Notes under the pieces: model-generated
What the model saw: the letters and a program-made list of their open reading frames with translations, nothing else
The model's database searches: none
Told to the model about the DNA's origin: nothing
Made by a program: the position numbers and the translations under genes
In this document: positions 25,275 to 33,017 of the stretch, piece by piece
How positions within the stretch are numbered: position 1 is the stretch's first letter
Layout: each line of letters starts with the position of its first letter
From: Comamonas terrae
Lineage (GTDB): Bacteria > Pseudomonadota > Gammaproteobacteria > Burkholderiales > Burkholderiaceae_C
NCBI RefSeq assembly: GCF_001544075.1
Contig: NZ_BCNT01000007.1
Coordinates: 186,001-250,000 of the forward strand
Direction of reading: 5' to 3'
Length of the DNA: 64,000 bases

Positions 25275-26270
25275 TCAATCTGCCGAGATATGGGCGTTCT
25301 TGACGATTTCCGCGTAGCGCGCCTGTTCCTTGCGCACGAAGGCGCCGAAGTCCGCCGCGCTGCCGCTGGCCGCCACGGCGCCCTGCTCGGCGAGCTTGGC
25401 CTTGACCTCGGGCGCGGCGAGCACGGCATTGAGTTCCTGGTTGAGCCGGGCGACGATGGGCGCGGGCGTGCGGGCCGGCGCGAAGATGCCGGACCAGGAC
25501 ACCATCTGGTAGCCCTTGAGCGCCGGGGTCTCGCCCACGGTGGGCACGTTGGGCAACTCGGGCAGCCGCTTGTCCGAAGTCACGGCCAGGGCCTTGAGCT
25601 TGCCGGACTGGATCTGCGGAATGGCCGTCACGCTGATCAGCATGGCCAGGTCCACCTGGCCGCCGACCACGTCGGTCACGATCTGGCCGCCGCCGCGGTA
25701 GGGCACGTGGACCAGCTGCATCTTGGCGCGCTCGCTCAGCCGCTCGGTCGCCAGGTGCAGGATGGTGCCTATGCCCGAGGTGGCATAGCTGATCTTGCCG
25801 GGCTGCTGCTGGGCCAGCCTGGCCAGTTCGTCGAGGTTGCCGGCCGGCAGGCTGCTGCGGGCCACCAGCACCATGGGCGCCGTGTTGACCATGGCCACGG
25901 GCGCCAGGTCCTTGAGCGCGTCGTAGCGCACGGCGGCCGGGTTGACGAGCTTGGCGATGGCGATGGGGCTGTCCGCGCCCATGACCAGGGTGTAGCCGTC
26001 GGCGGCCGCATGCACGCCCTTGTTGACGCCGATGGCGCCGCCGGCGCCGGCCACGTTGTCGATGACCACGGACTGGTGCAGGCGCTCGCCGAGCTTCTGT
26101 GCGACCAGGCGGGCCGTCACGTCCACGCTGCCGCCGGCGCTGAAGGGCACGATCAGCGTGATGGGCCGCGCCGCGGGCCAGGCGGGATCGGCGGCATGGC
26201 TAGCGCCGGCGCACAGCGCAAGGCCGCAGAAGAAGGCGGCGAGTGGGAAGGATTTCTTGAACTGGAACAT
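25275..26270 (-). CDS. Tripartite tricarboxylate transporter substrate-binding protein (Bug family)
   Basis: A 331-residue periplasmic receptor with a Sec signal (MFQFKKSFPLAAFF...ASHA, cut after about residue 26). The mature protein has the Bug hallmarks WPAARPITLIVPFSAGGSVD, RLVAQKLGERL, VIDNVAGAGGAIG and the second-lobe HVPYRGGGQIVTDVVGGQVD. Bug receptors bind carboxylates or related small molecules; the membrane partners TctAB are not nearby, as is usual for orphan Bug genes. It follows the deaminase-like gene by 2 bp, so the pair is an operon and may share a ligand. Confidence 0.93.
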   Translation of the reverse strand: MFQFKKSFPLAAFFCGLALCAGASHAADPAWPAARPITLIVPFSAGGSVDVTARLVAQKLGERLHQSVVIDNVAGAGGAIGVNKGVHAAADGYTLVMGADSPIAIAKLVNPAAVRYDALKDLAPVAMVNTAPMVLVARSSLPAGNLDELARLAQQQPGKISYATSGIGTILHLATERLSERAKMQLVHVPYRGGGQIVTDVVGGQVDLAMLISVTAIPQIQSGKLKALAVTSDKRLPELPNVPTVGETPALKGYQMVSWSGIFAPARTPAPIVARLNQELNAVLAAPEVKAKLAEQGAVAASGSAADFGAFVRKEQARYAEIVKNAHISAD

Positions 26271-26272
26271 GG

Positions 26273-27355
26273 TCAGGCCTGTGCGGTGGAAAGATGGGTG
26301 GCGCGCTGCGCATCGAACTCGGCGCTCCACTGGCGGCGCAGTTCGGCTTGCTCGGCAGGGGTGATCCAGGCGGCGTCTATGCCGTTGAGCATGAAGCCCT
26401 TGAGATCGTCAATGGAAAAACCGAAGTCGCAGACCATCTTGCTCCAGGCGCCCGTGGGATCGACATGGTGCAGCGTGGGGTCGTCGGTATTGGGATGCAC
26501 GCGCAGGCCCAGGCCCGGCATCTGGCGGATCGGGTGGTCCAGCGCCCAGCGCTCGGGCGGGAGCGTGCGCAGGTAGTAGGAATTGGTGGGCACCACCGTG
26601 AACACGATGCCCCTGTCGGCGCAGCGCCGGGCCAGCTCCGGGTTGTCCACCACGGTGTAGCCGTGGTCGATGCGGTCCACCTGGAGCACGTCCAGCGCGG
26701 TCTGGAGATTGTTCCAGGGCAGGCCGAATTCGCTGGCGTGGGCCGTGGTCTTGAGGCCGCTCCTGCGGGCCAGCGCATAGGCGTCGACGAACAGCTCGGG
26801 CGGGCGCTCGTTCTCGCGGTAGTCGATGCCTATGCCGGGCACCTCGTCATGGCGGTGGGCGAGCATCCATTCGACCATCTCGACGGCGGCCGCGGCCGGT
26901 GCCTCGCGGTCGATGGACGGCACCAGGCGCCCGCGTATGCCGCAGTCCTTGAGCGCATCGGCCGCGCCGGCCAGGATGGCGGCCTGGGCGGTCTCGTAGC
27001 GCATGCCCGAGCACTGCACCGTGCCCGTGGGGTTCCAGAAGAACTCGGCATAGCGCACGTTGTGCGCGGCCGCGTCCTGCAGGTATTCGTAGGTGATGCG
27101 GTGCAGGTCGTCGCTCGAGCGCAGCAGCCACTGGTCCAGGGCGCGCAGCACGCGCAGCACGCCCACGGGCTTTTCGCCACGCGTGTAGAAGGCCTCGATT
27201 TCCTCCAGCGTCAGCGGCGCCCTGGCGCGCTGCACGAGGTCGATAAAAGTGTTCTTGCGCACGGTGCCCAGCAGGTGGCAGTGCAGCTCCATCTTGGGGA
27301 TGGCATGCAAAAAGGCGGACAGCTCGGGTGTGGCGCAGGTGGGGGCAGCATTCAT
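26273..27355 (-). CDS. Adenosine-deaminase-like amidohydrolase
   Basis: A 360-residue metallo-hydrolase of the adenosine deaminase family. Visible are the first metal site KMELHCHLLGT (HxH), the third metal His with catalytic Glu in TAHASEFG (HAGE in classical enzymes, here HASE), RIDHGYTV, PTNSYYL and the metal Asp in HPNTDDPTL. The family includes adenosine, adenine and other aminopurine or aminodeoxyfutalosine deaminases, so the substrate is open. It is co-oriented with a Bug receptor 2 bp downstream and divergent from a LysR regulator, suggesting uptake and deamination of one inducing compound. Confidence 0.85.
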   Translation of the reverse strand: MNAAPTCATPELSAFLHAIPKMELHCHLLGTVRKNTFIDLVQRARAPLTLEEIEAFYTRGEKPVGVLRVLRALDQWLLRSSDDLHRITYEYLQDAAAHNVRYAEFFWNPTGTVQCSGMRYETAQAAILAGAADALKDCGIRGRLVPSIDREAPAAAAVEMVEWMLAHRHDEVPGIGIDYRENERPPELFVDAYALARRSGLKTTAHASEFGLPWNNLQTALDVLQVDRIDHGYTVVDNPELARRCADRGIVFTVVPTNSYYLRTLPPERWALDHPIRQMPGLGLRVHPNTDDPTLHHVDPTGAWSKMVCDFGFSIDDLKGFMLNGIDAAWITPAEQAELRRQWSAEFDAQRATHLSTAQA

Positions 27356-27403
27356 GGCCCGCATGCTAGGCCGACTGCAGCCATAAATAAAATGATTTAA
27401 TTT

Positions 27404-27415
27404 GATAGGTCTATC
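27404..27415. promoter_or_regulatory. LysR-type operator candidate
   Basis: GATAGGTCTATC has 5-bp inverted arms (GATAG/CTATC) in a very AT-rich 70-bp gap between the divergent deaminase-like and LysR genes. Its placement just before the LysR start suits autoregulation and control of the deaminase-Bug operon. Confidence 0.5.
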
Positions 27416-27425
27416 CAGGTAATTT

Positions 27426-28340
27426 ATGGCAAACCTGCATGTGCCCAGCCTGCGCCAGTTGCGGGCCTTCCTGGCCGTGGCGGAAAGCGGCAGCTTCAGC
27501 CAGGCGGCCCAGCAGCTGTCGTTGAGCCAGCCCGCGGTCTCGGCCAGCATCCGCGAGCTGGAGTCGCTGCTGGGCGCGCGCCTGATGGACCGCGGGCCGC
27601 ATCACATGGCGCTGACCGAGGCCGGCCGCACGCTGCTGCATGAGGCGCAGTGGCTGGTGGCCAGCTTCGACCGCGGCGTGGGCCGGATGCATGCCGTGCT
27701 GGCCGGCGGCCAGCAGACCGTGCGCATCGCCTGCCTGCCGTCGGCCATGCACCTGCTGGCGCCGGCCCTGGCGCAATGGCAGCGGCAGCAGCCGCAGGTG
27801 CGAGTGGAAATCTCCGATCCCCTGCATGAGGAACTGATCGCCCAGCTGCGCGGCGGCGCCGTGGACATGGGCATCACCACCGAATTGGACATGCCGGCGG
27901 GGCTGCACACCACGCCGCTGATGGAGGACGAGCTGGTCGTGCTGCTGCCGCCGGGCCACCGCCTGGCGCAGGATGGCGGGCCGCTGCGCTGGCGCGCCTT
28001 GCGCGGCGAACGGCTGGCCCTGTTCGCGCGCGGCAGCACCTACGAACTGGCCGTGGCCACCCTGCGCCAGCAGCGCATCGCCCTGGACGAGGCCATGCGC
28101 ATGCGCTACAGCGAGTCGCTGTACAGCCTGGTGCAGGCCGGCCATGCGGTGGGCGTGATCTCGCGCCTCTACACCCAGGGCGTGGCCACGCCCGCGTTGC
28201 AGGTGCGGCGCCTCACGGCGCCCGTGATCGGCCGGCGCCTGGCCCTGATGGTCAATGGCGAGCCAGGGCAGCAGCGGCCGCCGGTGGCCGCCTGCCGGGG
28301 TTTTCTATGCGAGCGCCTGGGCGCCCAGGCGCAGCCATAG
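27426..28340 (+). CDS. LysR-family transcriptional regulator
   Basis: A 304-residue LysR regulator with the HTH region LRQLRAFLAVAESGSFSQAAQ, LSLSQPAVSASIRELE near the N-terminus, and the effector-binding domain from about 95 onward (QTVRIACLPSAMHLLAP). It is divergent from the deaminase-Bug operon with an operator-like dyad between, so it probably controls them. The last 36 bp overlap, in antisense, the 3' end of the TauE/SafE gene. Confidence 0.92.
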   Translation: MANLHVPSLRQLRAFLAVAESGSFSQAAQQLSLSQPAVSASIRELESLLGARLMDRGPHHMALTEAGRTLLHEAQWLVASFDRGVGRMHAVLAGGQQTVRIACLPSAMHLLAPALAQWQRQQPQVRVEISDPLHEELIAQLRGGAVDMGITTELDMPAGLHTTPLMEDELVVLLPPGHRLAQDGGPLRWRALRGERLALFARGSTYELAVATLRQQRIALDEAMRMRYSESLYSLVQAGHAVGVISRLYTQGVATPALQVRRLTAPVIGRRLALMVNGEPGQQRPPVAACRGFLCERLGAQAQP

Positions 28341-29072
28341 CTTGGGGAGGGCGGAGACCAGCAGGGCCAGGCCCGAGAAGGTCAGCAGGCCCAGCACGAT
28401 CTGGCGAAAGCGCATGTCGCTGATGCCGATGTAGACGCGCGTGCCGATGAAGCTCGGGATCAGCATGGCCGGCAGCACGGTGGCGAACCAGGGCCACATG
28501 GACCGGGTGACGATGCCCGAGGCCAGATAGGTGCCCATGGTGACCAGCAGCATGGACAGGTTGAAGTTCTGGATGATGGCGCGCTGCACGTCGCGCTCAT
28601 AGCCGCGCAGCGTGCACCACAGCGTGGGCAGGGTGCCGGTGAAGCCGCCGATGCCGCCCATGATGCCGCCGGCCAGCCCGACCGCGCCGTCGGCCAGCCG
28701 CCCGCCGGCCGCGAGCCGGGGCAGGCGCTGCGACAGCAGCATGGCCGGGCACCAGAGCACCAGCAGCAGCCCCAGGACGAGGCGGAACCAGTCCATGTCC
28801 AGGCGCGGCAGCAGCGACACGCCCAGCGGAATGCCGGCCAGGCCGCCGAGCAGAAAGGGCGCCAGCTGCCGCCAGTCGAAGCCGCGGCGCACGGAAAAGG
28901 CCGCGACCAGCTGGCCCGTGAGCGCACCGAACACGGCCAGCGTGGCGGCCAGCCGGGGCTCCAGCACCCAGGCCCAGAACGACATGGCCACCATGCCGAA
29001 GGCAAAGCCCGAAAGCCCCTGCACGAATCCCGCGACGGCGGCGCCCAGGGCGACAACGATGAATATTTCCAT
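28305..29072 (-). CDS. Sulfite exporter TauE/SafE-family permease
   Basis: A 255-residue inner-membrane protein with about eight helices. The opening VVALGAAVAGFVQGLSGFAFG and the internal repeat GLAGGIMGGIGGFTGT are the TauE/SafE (formerly DUF81) motif in each half. Family members export sulfite, sulfoacetate or other organic anions. It lies 25 kb from the xsc cluster and beside unrelated genes, so a role in sulfonate metabolism is not supported by context. Its 3' end overlaps the LysR gene by 36 bp. Confidence 0.88.
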   Translation of the reverse strand: MEIFIVVALGAAVAGFVQGLSGFAFGMVAMSFWAWVLEPRLAATLAVFGALTGQLVAAFSVRRGFDWRQLAPFLLGGLAGIPLGVSLLPRLDMDWFRLVLGLLLVLWCPAMLLSQRLPRLAAGGRLADGAVGLAGGIMGGIGGFTGTLPTLWCTLRGYERDVQRAIIQNFNLSMLLVTMGTYLASGIVTRSMWPWFATVLPAMLIPSFIGTRVYIGISDMRFRQIVLGLLTFSGLALLVSALPKLWLRLGAQALA

Positions 29073-29149
29073 GGCCTTCCTCTTTCCCGCATTGTGTGCG
29101 GATTCCGCGCAACCGCCGGGGCAAGCGCGCCTCGGTTATCGTGCGGGGC

Positions 29150-31687
29150 ATGCATGAATCTTCTGTCTGGACTCTGGGTTGGCGCAGCCTGTGGCGCGAT
29201 GTGCGCGCAGGCGAGCTGCGCCTGCTGGCCGTGGCCGTGCTGCTGGCCGTGGCGGCGCTGACCTCGGTGGGCTTTTTTGCCGACCGCCTGCAGGGCGGCC
29301 TGCAGCGCGATGCGCGCCAGCTGCTGGGCGGCGACGTGGTGGTGGTCAGCGACAATCCGGCACCCGCCATCTTTGGCGAGCATGCCCGCGCGCAGGGCCT
29401 GCAGACCGTGGCTTCGGCCAGCTTTCCGACCATGGCGCGGGCCGACCAGGCCAGGGGTGGTGCCAGCCAGCTGGTGGCGCTCAAAAGCGTGGAGCCCGGC
29501 TATCCGCTGCGCGGCGTGCTGCATCTGAACCAGGGACCGGGCCAGCCGGATCTGGAGGTCAGGGCGATTCCCGAAAGCGGCCACGCCTGGGTCGATGCCG
29601 CGCTGCTGGAGGCGCTGGGCCTGAAGCTCGGCGATGAGCTGCTGCTGGGCGATGCGCGCTTTCGCCTCTCCCACGTCATCGCCATGGAGCCCGACCGCGG
29701 GGCGGGCTTCATGAGCTTTGCGCCGCGCGTGATGATCAGCGGCGCCGACCTGCCCGCCACGCGCCTGGTGCAGCCGGCCAGCCGCATCACCTACCGCCTG
29801 GCCGTGGCCGCAGCGCCCGAAGCGGGCCGAGCGGGAGAGCTGGCCGCGCAGCGCTATCTGGCCTGGGCCCAGGAGCAGACCAGGGCCGGGCACGGCCTGC
29901 GCATAGAGTCGCTGGAAAGCGGCCGCCCCGAGATGCGCCAGACGCTGGACCGTGCCGAGAAATTCCTGAGCCTGGTGGCGCTGCTGGCCGCGCTGCTGTC
30001 GGCCGTGGCCGTGGCGCTGGCCGCGCGCGGCTTTGCCAACAGCCATCTCGATGCTTCGGCCATGCTGCGCGTGCTCGGCCAGAGCCAGCGGCGCATTGCC
30101 GGTGCGTATGCGGTGGAGTTCGTGCTGGCGGGACTGGCGGCCAGTGCCGCCGGCGTGCTGCTGGGCTGGGCCATCCACCATGTGTTCGTGCTGATGGTGG
30201 CGGGGCTGGTGCAGACAAGCCTGCCGGCCGCCGGCATCTGGCCCGCGCTCATGGGGCTGGGCATGGGCATGACCCTGCTGCTGGCCTTCGGCCTGCCGCC
30301 GGTGCTGCAGCTGGCCCAGGTGCCGCCGCTGCGCGTGATGCGGCGCGATCTGGGCAGCCTCAAGCCGGCATCGCTGTCGGTGCTGGTGGTGGGCGTGGCG
30401 GGCTTCGCGGGCCTGCTCATGGCCGTGAGCCGCGACCGGCAGCTGGGCCTGATCGCCGTGGGCGGCTTTGCCGCCGCCGTGCTGCTGTTTGCGGCGCTGG
30501 CCTGGCTGGCCGTCGGGCTGCTGCGGCGGCTGGTCAACGAGGCCACGGCGCCGCGCTGGCTGGTGCTGGCCACGCGCCAGGTCTCGGCGCGGCCGGCCTA
30601 TGCCGTGGTGCAGGTCAGCAGCCTGGCCGTGGGCCTGCTGGCCCTGGTGCTGCTGGTGCTGCTGCGCACCGACCTGATTGCCAGCTGGCGCCAGGCCACG
30701 CCGGCCAATGCGCCCAACCGCTTCGTGATCAATGTGCAGCCCGACCAGGCCAGTGACTTCCAGGCCGCGCTGGCCCGTGCCGGCGTGCGCAGCTACGACT
30801 GGTATCCGATGATCCGCGGGCGGCTGGTGGCCGTCAACGGCCGCGAGGTCTCGCCCGACGACTACGCCGAGGACCGGGCCAAGCGGCTGGTGGACCGGGA
30901 GTTCAATCTATCGACGACCACGGTGGCGCCTGAGCACAACCAGATCGTGGCCGGGCGCTGGTCGCCGGGCGAGGCCGGCGCCGTCAGCGTGGAAGAGGGC
31001 ATTGCCAAGACGCTGGGCCTGCACATGGGCGACGTGCTGCGCTTCGACATCGGCGGCGAGCTCAGCGAGGCACGGATCACCAGCCTGCGCAAGGTGGACT
31101 GGGGCTCCATGCGCGCCAACTTCTTCGTGATCTATCCGGTGCAGCACCTGGACAACGTGGCCGTCACCTATCTGGCGGCCTACCGGGCGCCCGAGGTGGC
31201 GGGCTTCGACAATGCGCTGGTGCGCGAGTTTCCCAACATCACCAATGTGGATCTGAGCAGCACGCTGGCCCAGGTGCAGCGCGTGATGGACCAGGTGATC
31301 CGTGCCGTGGAATTCCTGTTCGGCTTCACGCTGGCCGCCGGCCTGGTGGTGCTGTTCGCGGCCGTGACGGCCACGCGCGAGGAGCGGGCGCGCGAATACG
31401 CCATCATGCGCGCCGTGGGCGCCCGCGCCGGACTGCTGCGCCAGGTGCAGAGCGCGGAGCTGGCGGGCGTGGGCCTGATGGCCGGTTTTCTGGCCAGCTG
31501 CGTGGCGCTGGCCGTGGGCTGGGCGCTGGCGCGCTGGGTGTTCGATTTCAGCTGGAACGTGCTGTGGTGGGTGCCGCTGGTCGGTGCCCTGGCCGGCGCG
31601 GTGCTGGCCTGGCTGGCCGGCTGGTGGGCGCTGCGGGAGGTGCTGCAGCGCCCGGTGATGACGACGCTGCGCCAGGCGGCGGAGTGA
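29150..31687 (+). CDS. FtsX-like ABC-type permease (YbbP type)
   Basis: An 845-residue inner-membrane protein with ten predicted helices: one at the N-terminus (LRLLAVAVLLAVAALTSVGFFA), a large periplasmic domain (about 45-255), a central group of helices, a second periplasmic domain (about 520-720), and three C-terminal helices. Two FtsX domains are recognisable, the second with REERAREYAIMRAVGARAGLL. Members such as YbbP partner an ATPase such as YbbA; none is adjacent here. I chose ATG 29150 (MHESSVWTLGWRSLWRD); a longer in-frame start would add a basic extension. Confidence 0.85.
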   Translation: MHESSVWTLGWRSLWRDVRAGELRLLAVAVLLAVAALTSVGFFADRLQGGLQRDARQLLGGDVVVVSDNPAPAIFGEHARAQGLQTVASASFPTMARADQARGGASQLVALKSVEPGYPLRGVLHLNQGPGQPDLEVRAIPESGHAWVDAALLEALGLKLGDELLLGDARFRLSHVIAMEPDRGAGFMSFAPRVMISGADLPATRLVQPASRITYRLAVAAAPEAGRAGELAAQRYLAWAQEQTRAGHGLRIESLESGRPEMRQTLDRAEKFLSLVALLAALLSAVAVALAARGFANSHLDASAMLRVLGQSQRRIAGAYAVEFVLAGLAASAAGVLLGWAIHHVFVLMVAGLVQTSLPAAGIWPALMGLGMGMTLLLAFGLPPVLQLAQVPPLRVMRRDLGSLKPASLSVLVVGVAGFAGLLMAVSRDRQLGLIAVGGFAAAVLLFAALAWLAVGLLRRLVNEATAPRWLVLATRQVSARPAYAVVQVSSLAVGLLALVLLVLLRTDLIASWRQATPANAPNRFVINVQPDQASDFQAALARAGVRSYDWYPMIRGRLVAVNGREVSPDDYAEDRAKRLVDREFNLSTTTVAPEHNQIVAGRWSPGEAGAVSVEEGIAKTLGLHMGDVLRFDIGGELSEARITSLRKVDWGSMRANFFVIYPVQHLDNVAVTYLAAYRAPEVAGFDNALVREFPNITNVDLSSTLAQVQRVMDQVIRAVEFLFGFTLAAGLVVLFAAVTATREERAREYAIMRAVGARAGLLRQVQSAELAGVGLMAGFLASCVALAVGWALARWVFDFSWNVLWWVPLVGALAGAVLAWLAGWWALREVLQRPVMTTLRQAAE

Positions 31688-31753
31688 AGCCCGCGCGGCA
31701 GCAGATGCGTTGAATCATTCTGGATAGCGGCCATCGCCTTTTCATCAACAAAT

Positions 31754-31784
31754 CCACAGTGATTCCTGTCTGGATTCATTGTGG
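31754..31784 (+). terminator. Imperfect hairpin after the FtsX-like gene
   Basis: CCACAGTGATTCC and GGATTCATTGTGG form a 13-bp stem with one G-U pair and one mismatch around a 5-nt loop, in the gap between convergent genes. There is no T run, so it may be an mRNA end-stabilising hairpin instead of a true terminator. Confidence 0.35.
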
Positions 31785-31795
31785 GACAGGCGGTG

Positions 31796-33013
31796 TCAGC
31801 TCTTCTTTTTGAAGGTCCAGCGCAAGACTCCCGCGATGCACAGCGCGGCCGTTCCCAGCCCCGCAAGGCAGATGAGCACGCGCCCGCGCAGGCCCCAGAG
31901 CTTGCCCGAATGCAGCGGATACATCCAGACCAGAAAGCGGTCGGCGCCGGTGCCGCTGGGGTAGCCGAAGCGCGCCAGCAGGCTGCCGCTGCGGCTGTCG
32001 ATGAAGACCTGCTCGTAGCGCACGCGCCAGGCCGCCTCCCGCAGGCCCGGCTCCTTGAAGGCGATGCGGTACGCCCCCTGCTGCGGCAGCGGCGCCAGGT
32101 ACCAGGGCTGGTAATGCAGGGCCTCGGCGGGCAGCAGGCTTTGCGCCTGCTCCAGGGCCTGGGCGGCGGGCAGCTGCGCGCCGGCCGGCAGCCGGCCATC
32201 GGTTTGCCGCCCATCGCGCTGCGACAGCCGGGCGAGCGGGTGGGGCGTGATGTGGCCGAAGAGGCCGACCACCGGCTTGAAGACCTCGTTGCCCAGGTTC
32301 AGGTAGATGCCGGTCAGCGCGCTGCACAGGGCCAGGGGCAGCAGCCACAGGCCGAGGGCGCGGTGTAAGTCGTTGACGAGGCGAAAGCGCGGGCCCTTCC
32401 ATGGCATCTGCCAGGCCGGCCGCCAGCGCGCCAGGTAGGCGCGCTGGCGCGTGCCCCGCGGCAGCGCCGCCGCCCTGCCTCTTTGCCGCGCGGGCAGGGT
32501 GAGATACAGGCCCGCCAGGCTCAGGCCCAGCCACGCGATGGCGGCGCCGCCCAGCAGGCGGTTGCCCAGCCGGCCCGGCAGCGTCAGCGTGCGGTGAAAG
32601 CGGTTGAGCCAGGGCATGAGATGGGCGCGGTCGCCCTGCCAGGCGCCCCATTGGCGCCGGCCCAGGATGCGGGCCGTGGCCGGATCGACGAACAGCCGGT
32701 CGAAGCGCGGCGCCGCTGTCGGCCCGCCCGCCTGCGGGCGTGGCGCGACATGCACTTCGCGCGCCTCGCCCGGCGGCGTGTCCAGCGGCATCTGCGCCAC
32801 GCGCACCTGCGGCTCCTGCGCTTCGATGCGGGCGATGAGCGCATCCACCGGCATGGCCTGCCGCAGGTTGCCCGTGCGAAACAGCTGCGGGTTGATCAGC
32901 CGGTCCAGCTCATGCTCGAAGGCGATCAGGCTGCCCGTGATCGCGCTGATGCACAGCAGGCCGGCGACGGTCAGGCCGCACCAGCGGTGCAGCCGGCGAA
33001 ACAGCGCCTTCAT
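31796..33013 (-). CDS. PepSY-associated transmembrane protein
   Basis: A 405-residue inner-membrane protein of the PepSY_TM (iron-uptake associated) family. It begins MKALFRRLHRWCGLTVAGLL, with the histidine/tryptophan-bearing first helix, then FHRTLTLPG and LVNDLHRALGLWLLPLAL in later helices and a final helix before the KKKS end. Family members are suspected ferric-siderophore reductases because of paired membrane histidines, as in FhuF-independent systems. It starts 4 bp after the TonB-receptor stop, so it belongs to that iron-uptake operon. Confidence 0.85.
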   Translation of the reverse strand: MKALFRRLHRWCGLTVAGLLCISAITGSLIAFEHELDRLINPQLFRTGNLRQAMPVDALIARIEAQEPQVRVAQMPLDTPPGEAREVHVAPRPQAGGPTAAPRFDRLFVDPATARILGRRQWGAWQGDRAHLMPWLNRFHRTLTLPGRLGNRLLGGAAIAWLGLSLAGLYLTLPARQRGRAAALPRGTRQRAYLARWRPAWQMPWKGPRFRLVNDLHRALGLWLLPLALCSALTGIYLNLGNEVFKPVVGLFGHITPHPLARLSQRDGRQTDGRLPAGAQLPAAQALEQAQSLLPAEALHYQPWYLAPLPQQGAYRIAFKEPGLREAAWRVRYEQVFIDSRSGSLLARFGYPSGTGADRFLVWMYPLHSGKLWGLRGRVLICLAGLGTAALCIAGVLRWTFKKKS

Positions 33014-33017
33014 CCTG

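Noticed and set aside
25045-25278. 77-codon TTG-started frame with a partly protein-like N-terminus
   Set aside because: It uses the right inverted end of the repeat element and degrades into low-complexity residues. There is no ribosome site or family match, so it is more likely part of the element.
28305-29072. TauE/SafE permease as the sulfite exporter of the Xsc pathway
   Set aside because: It is 25 kb from xsc, oppositely placed among unrelated genes, and yeiH is directly coupled to pta.
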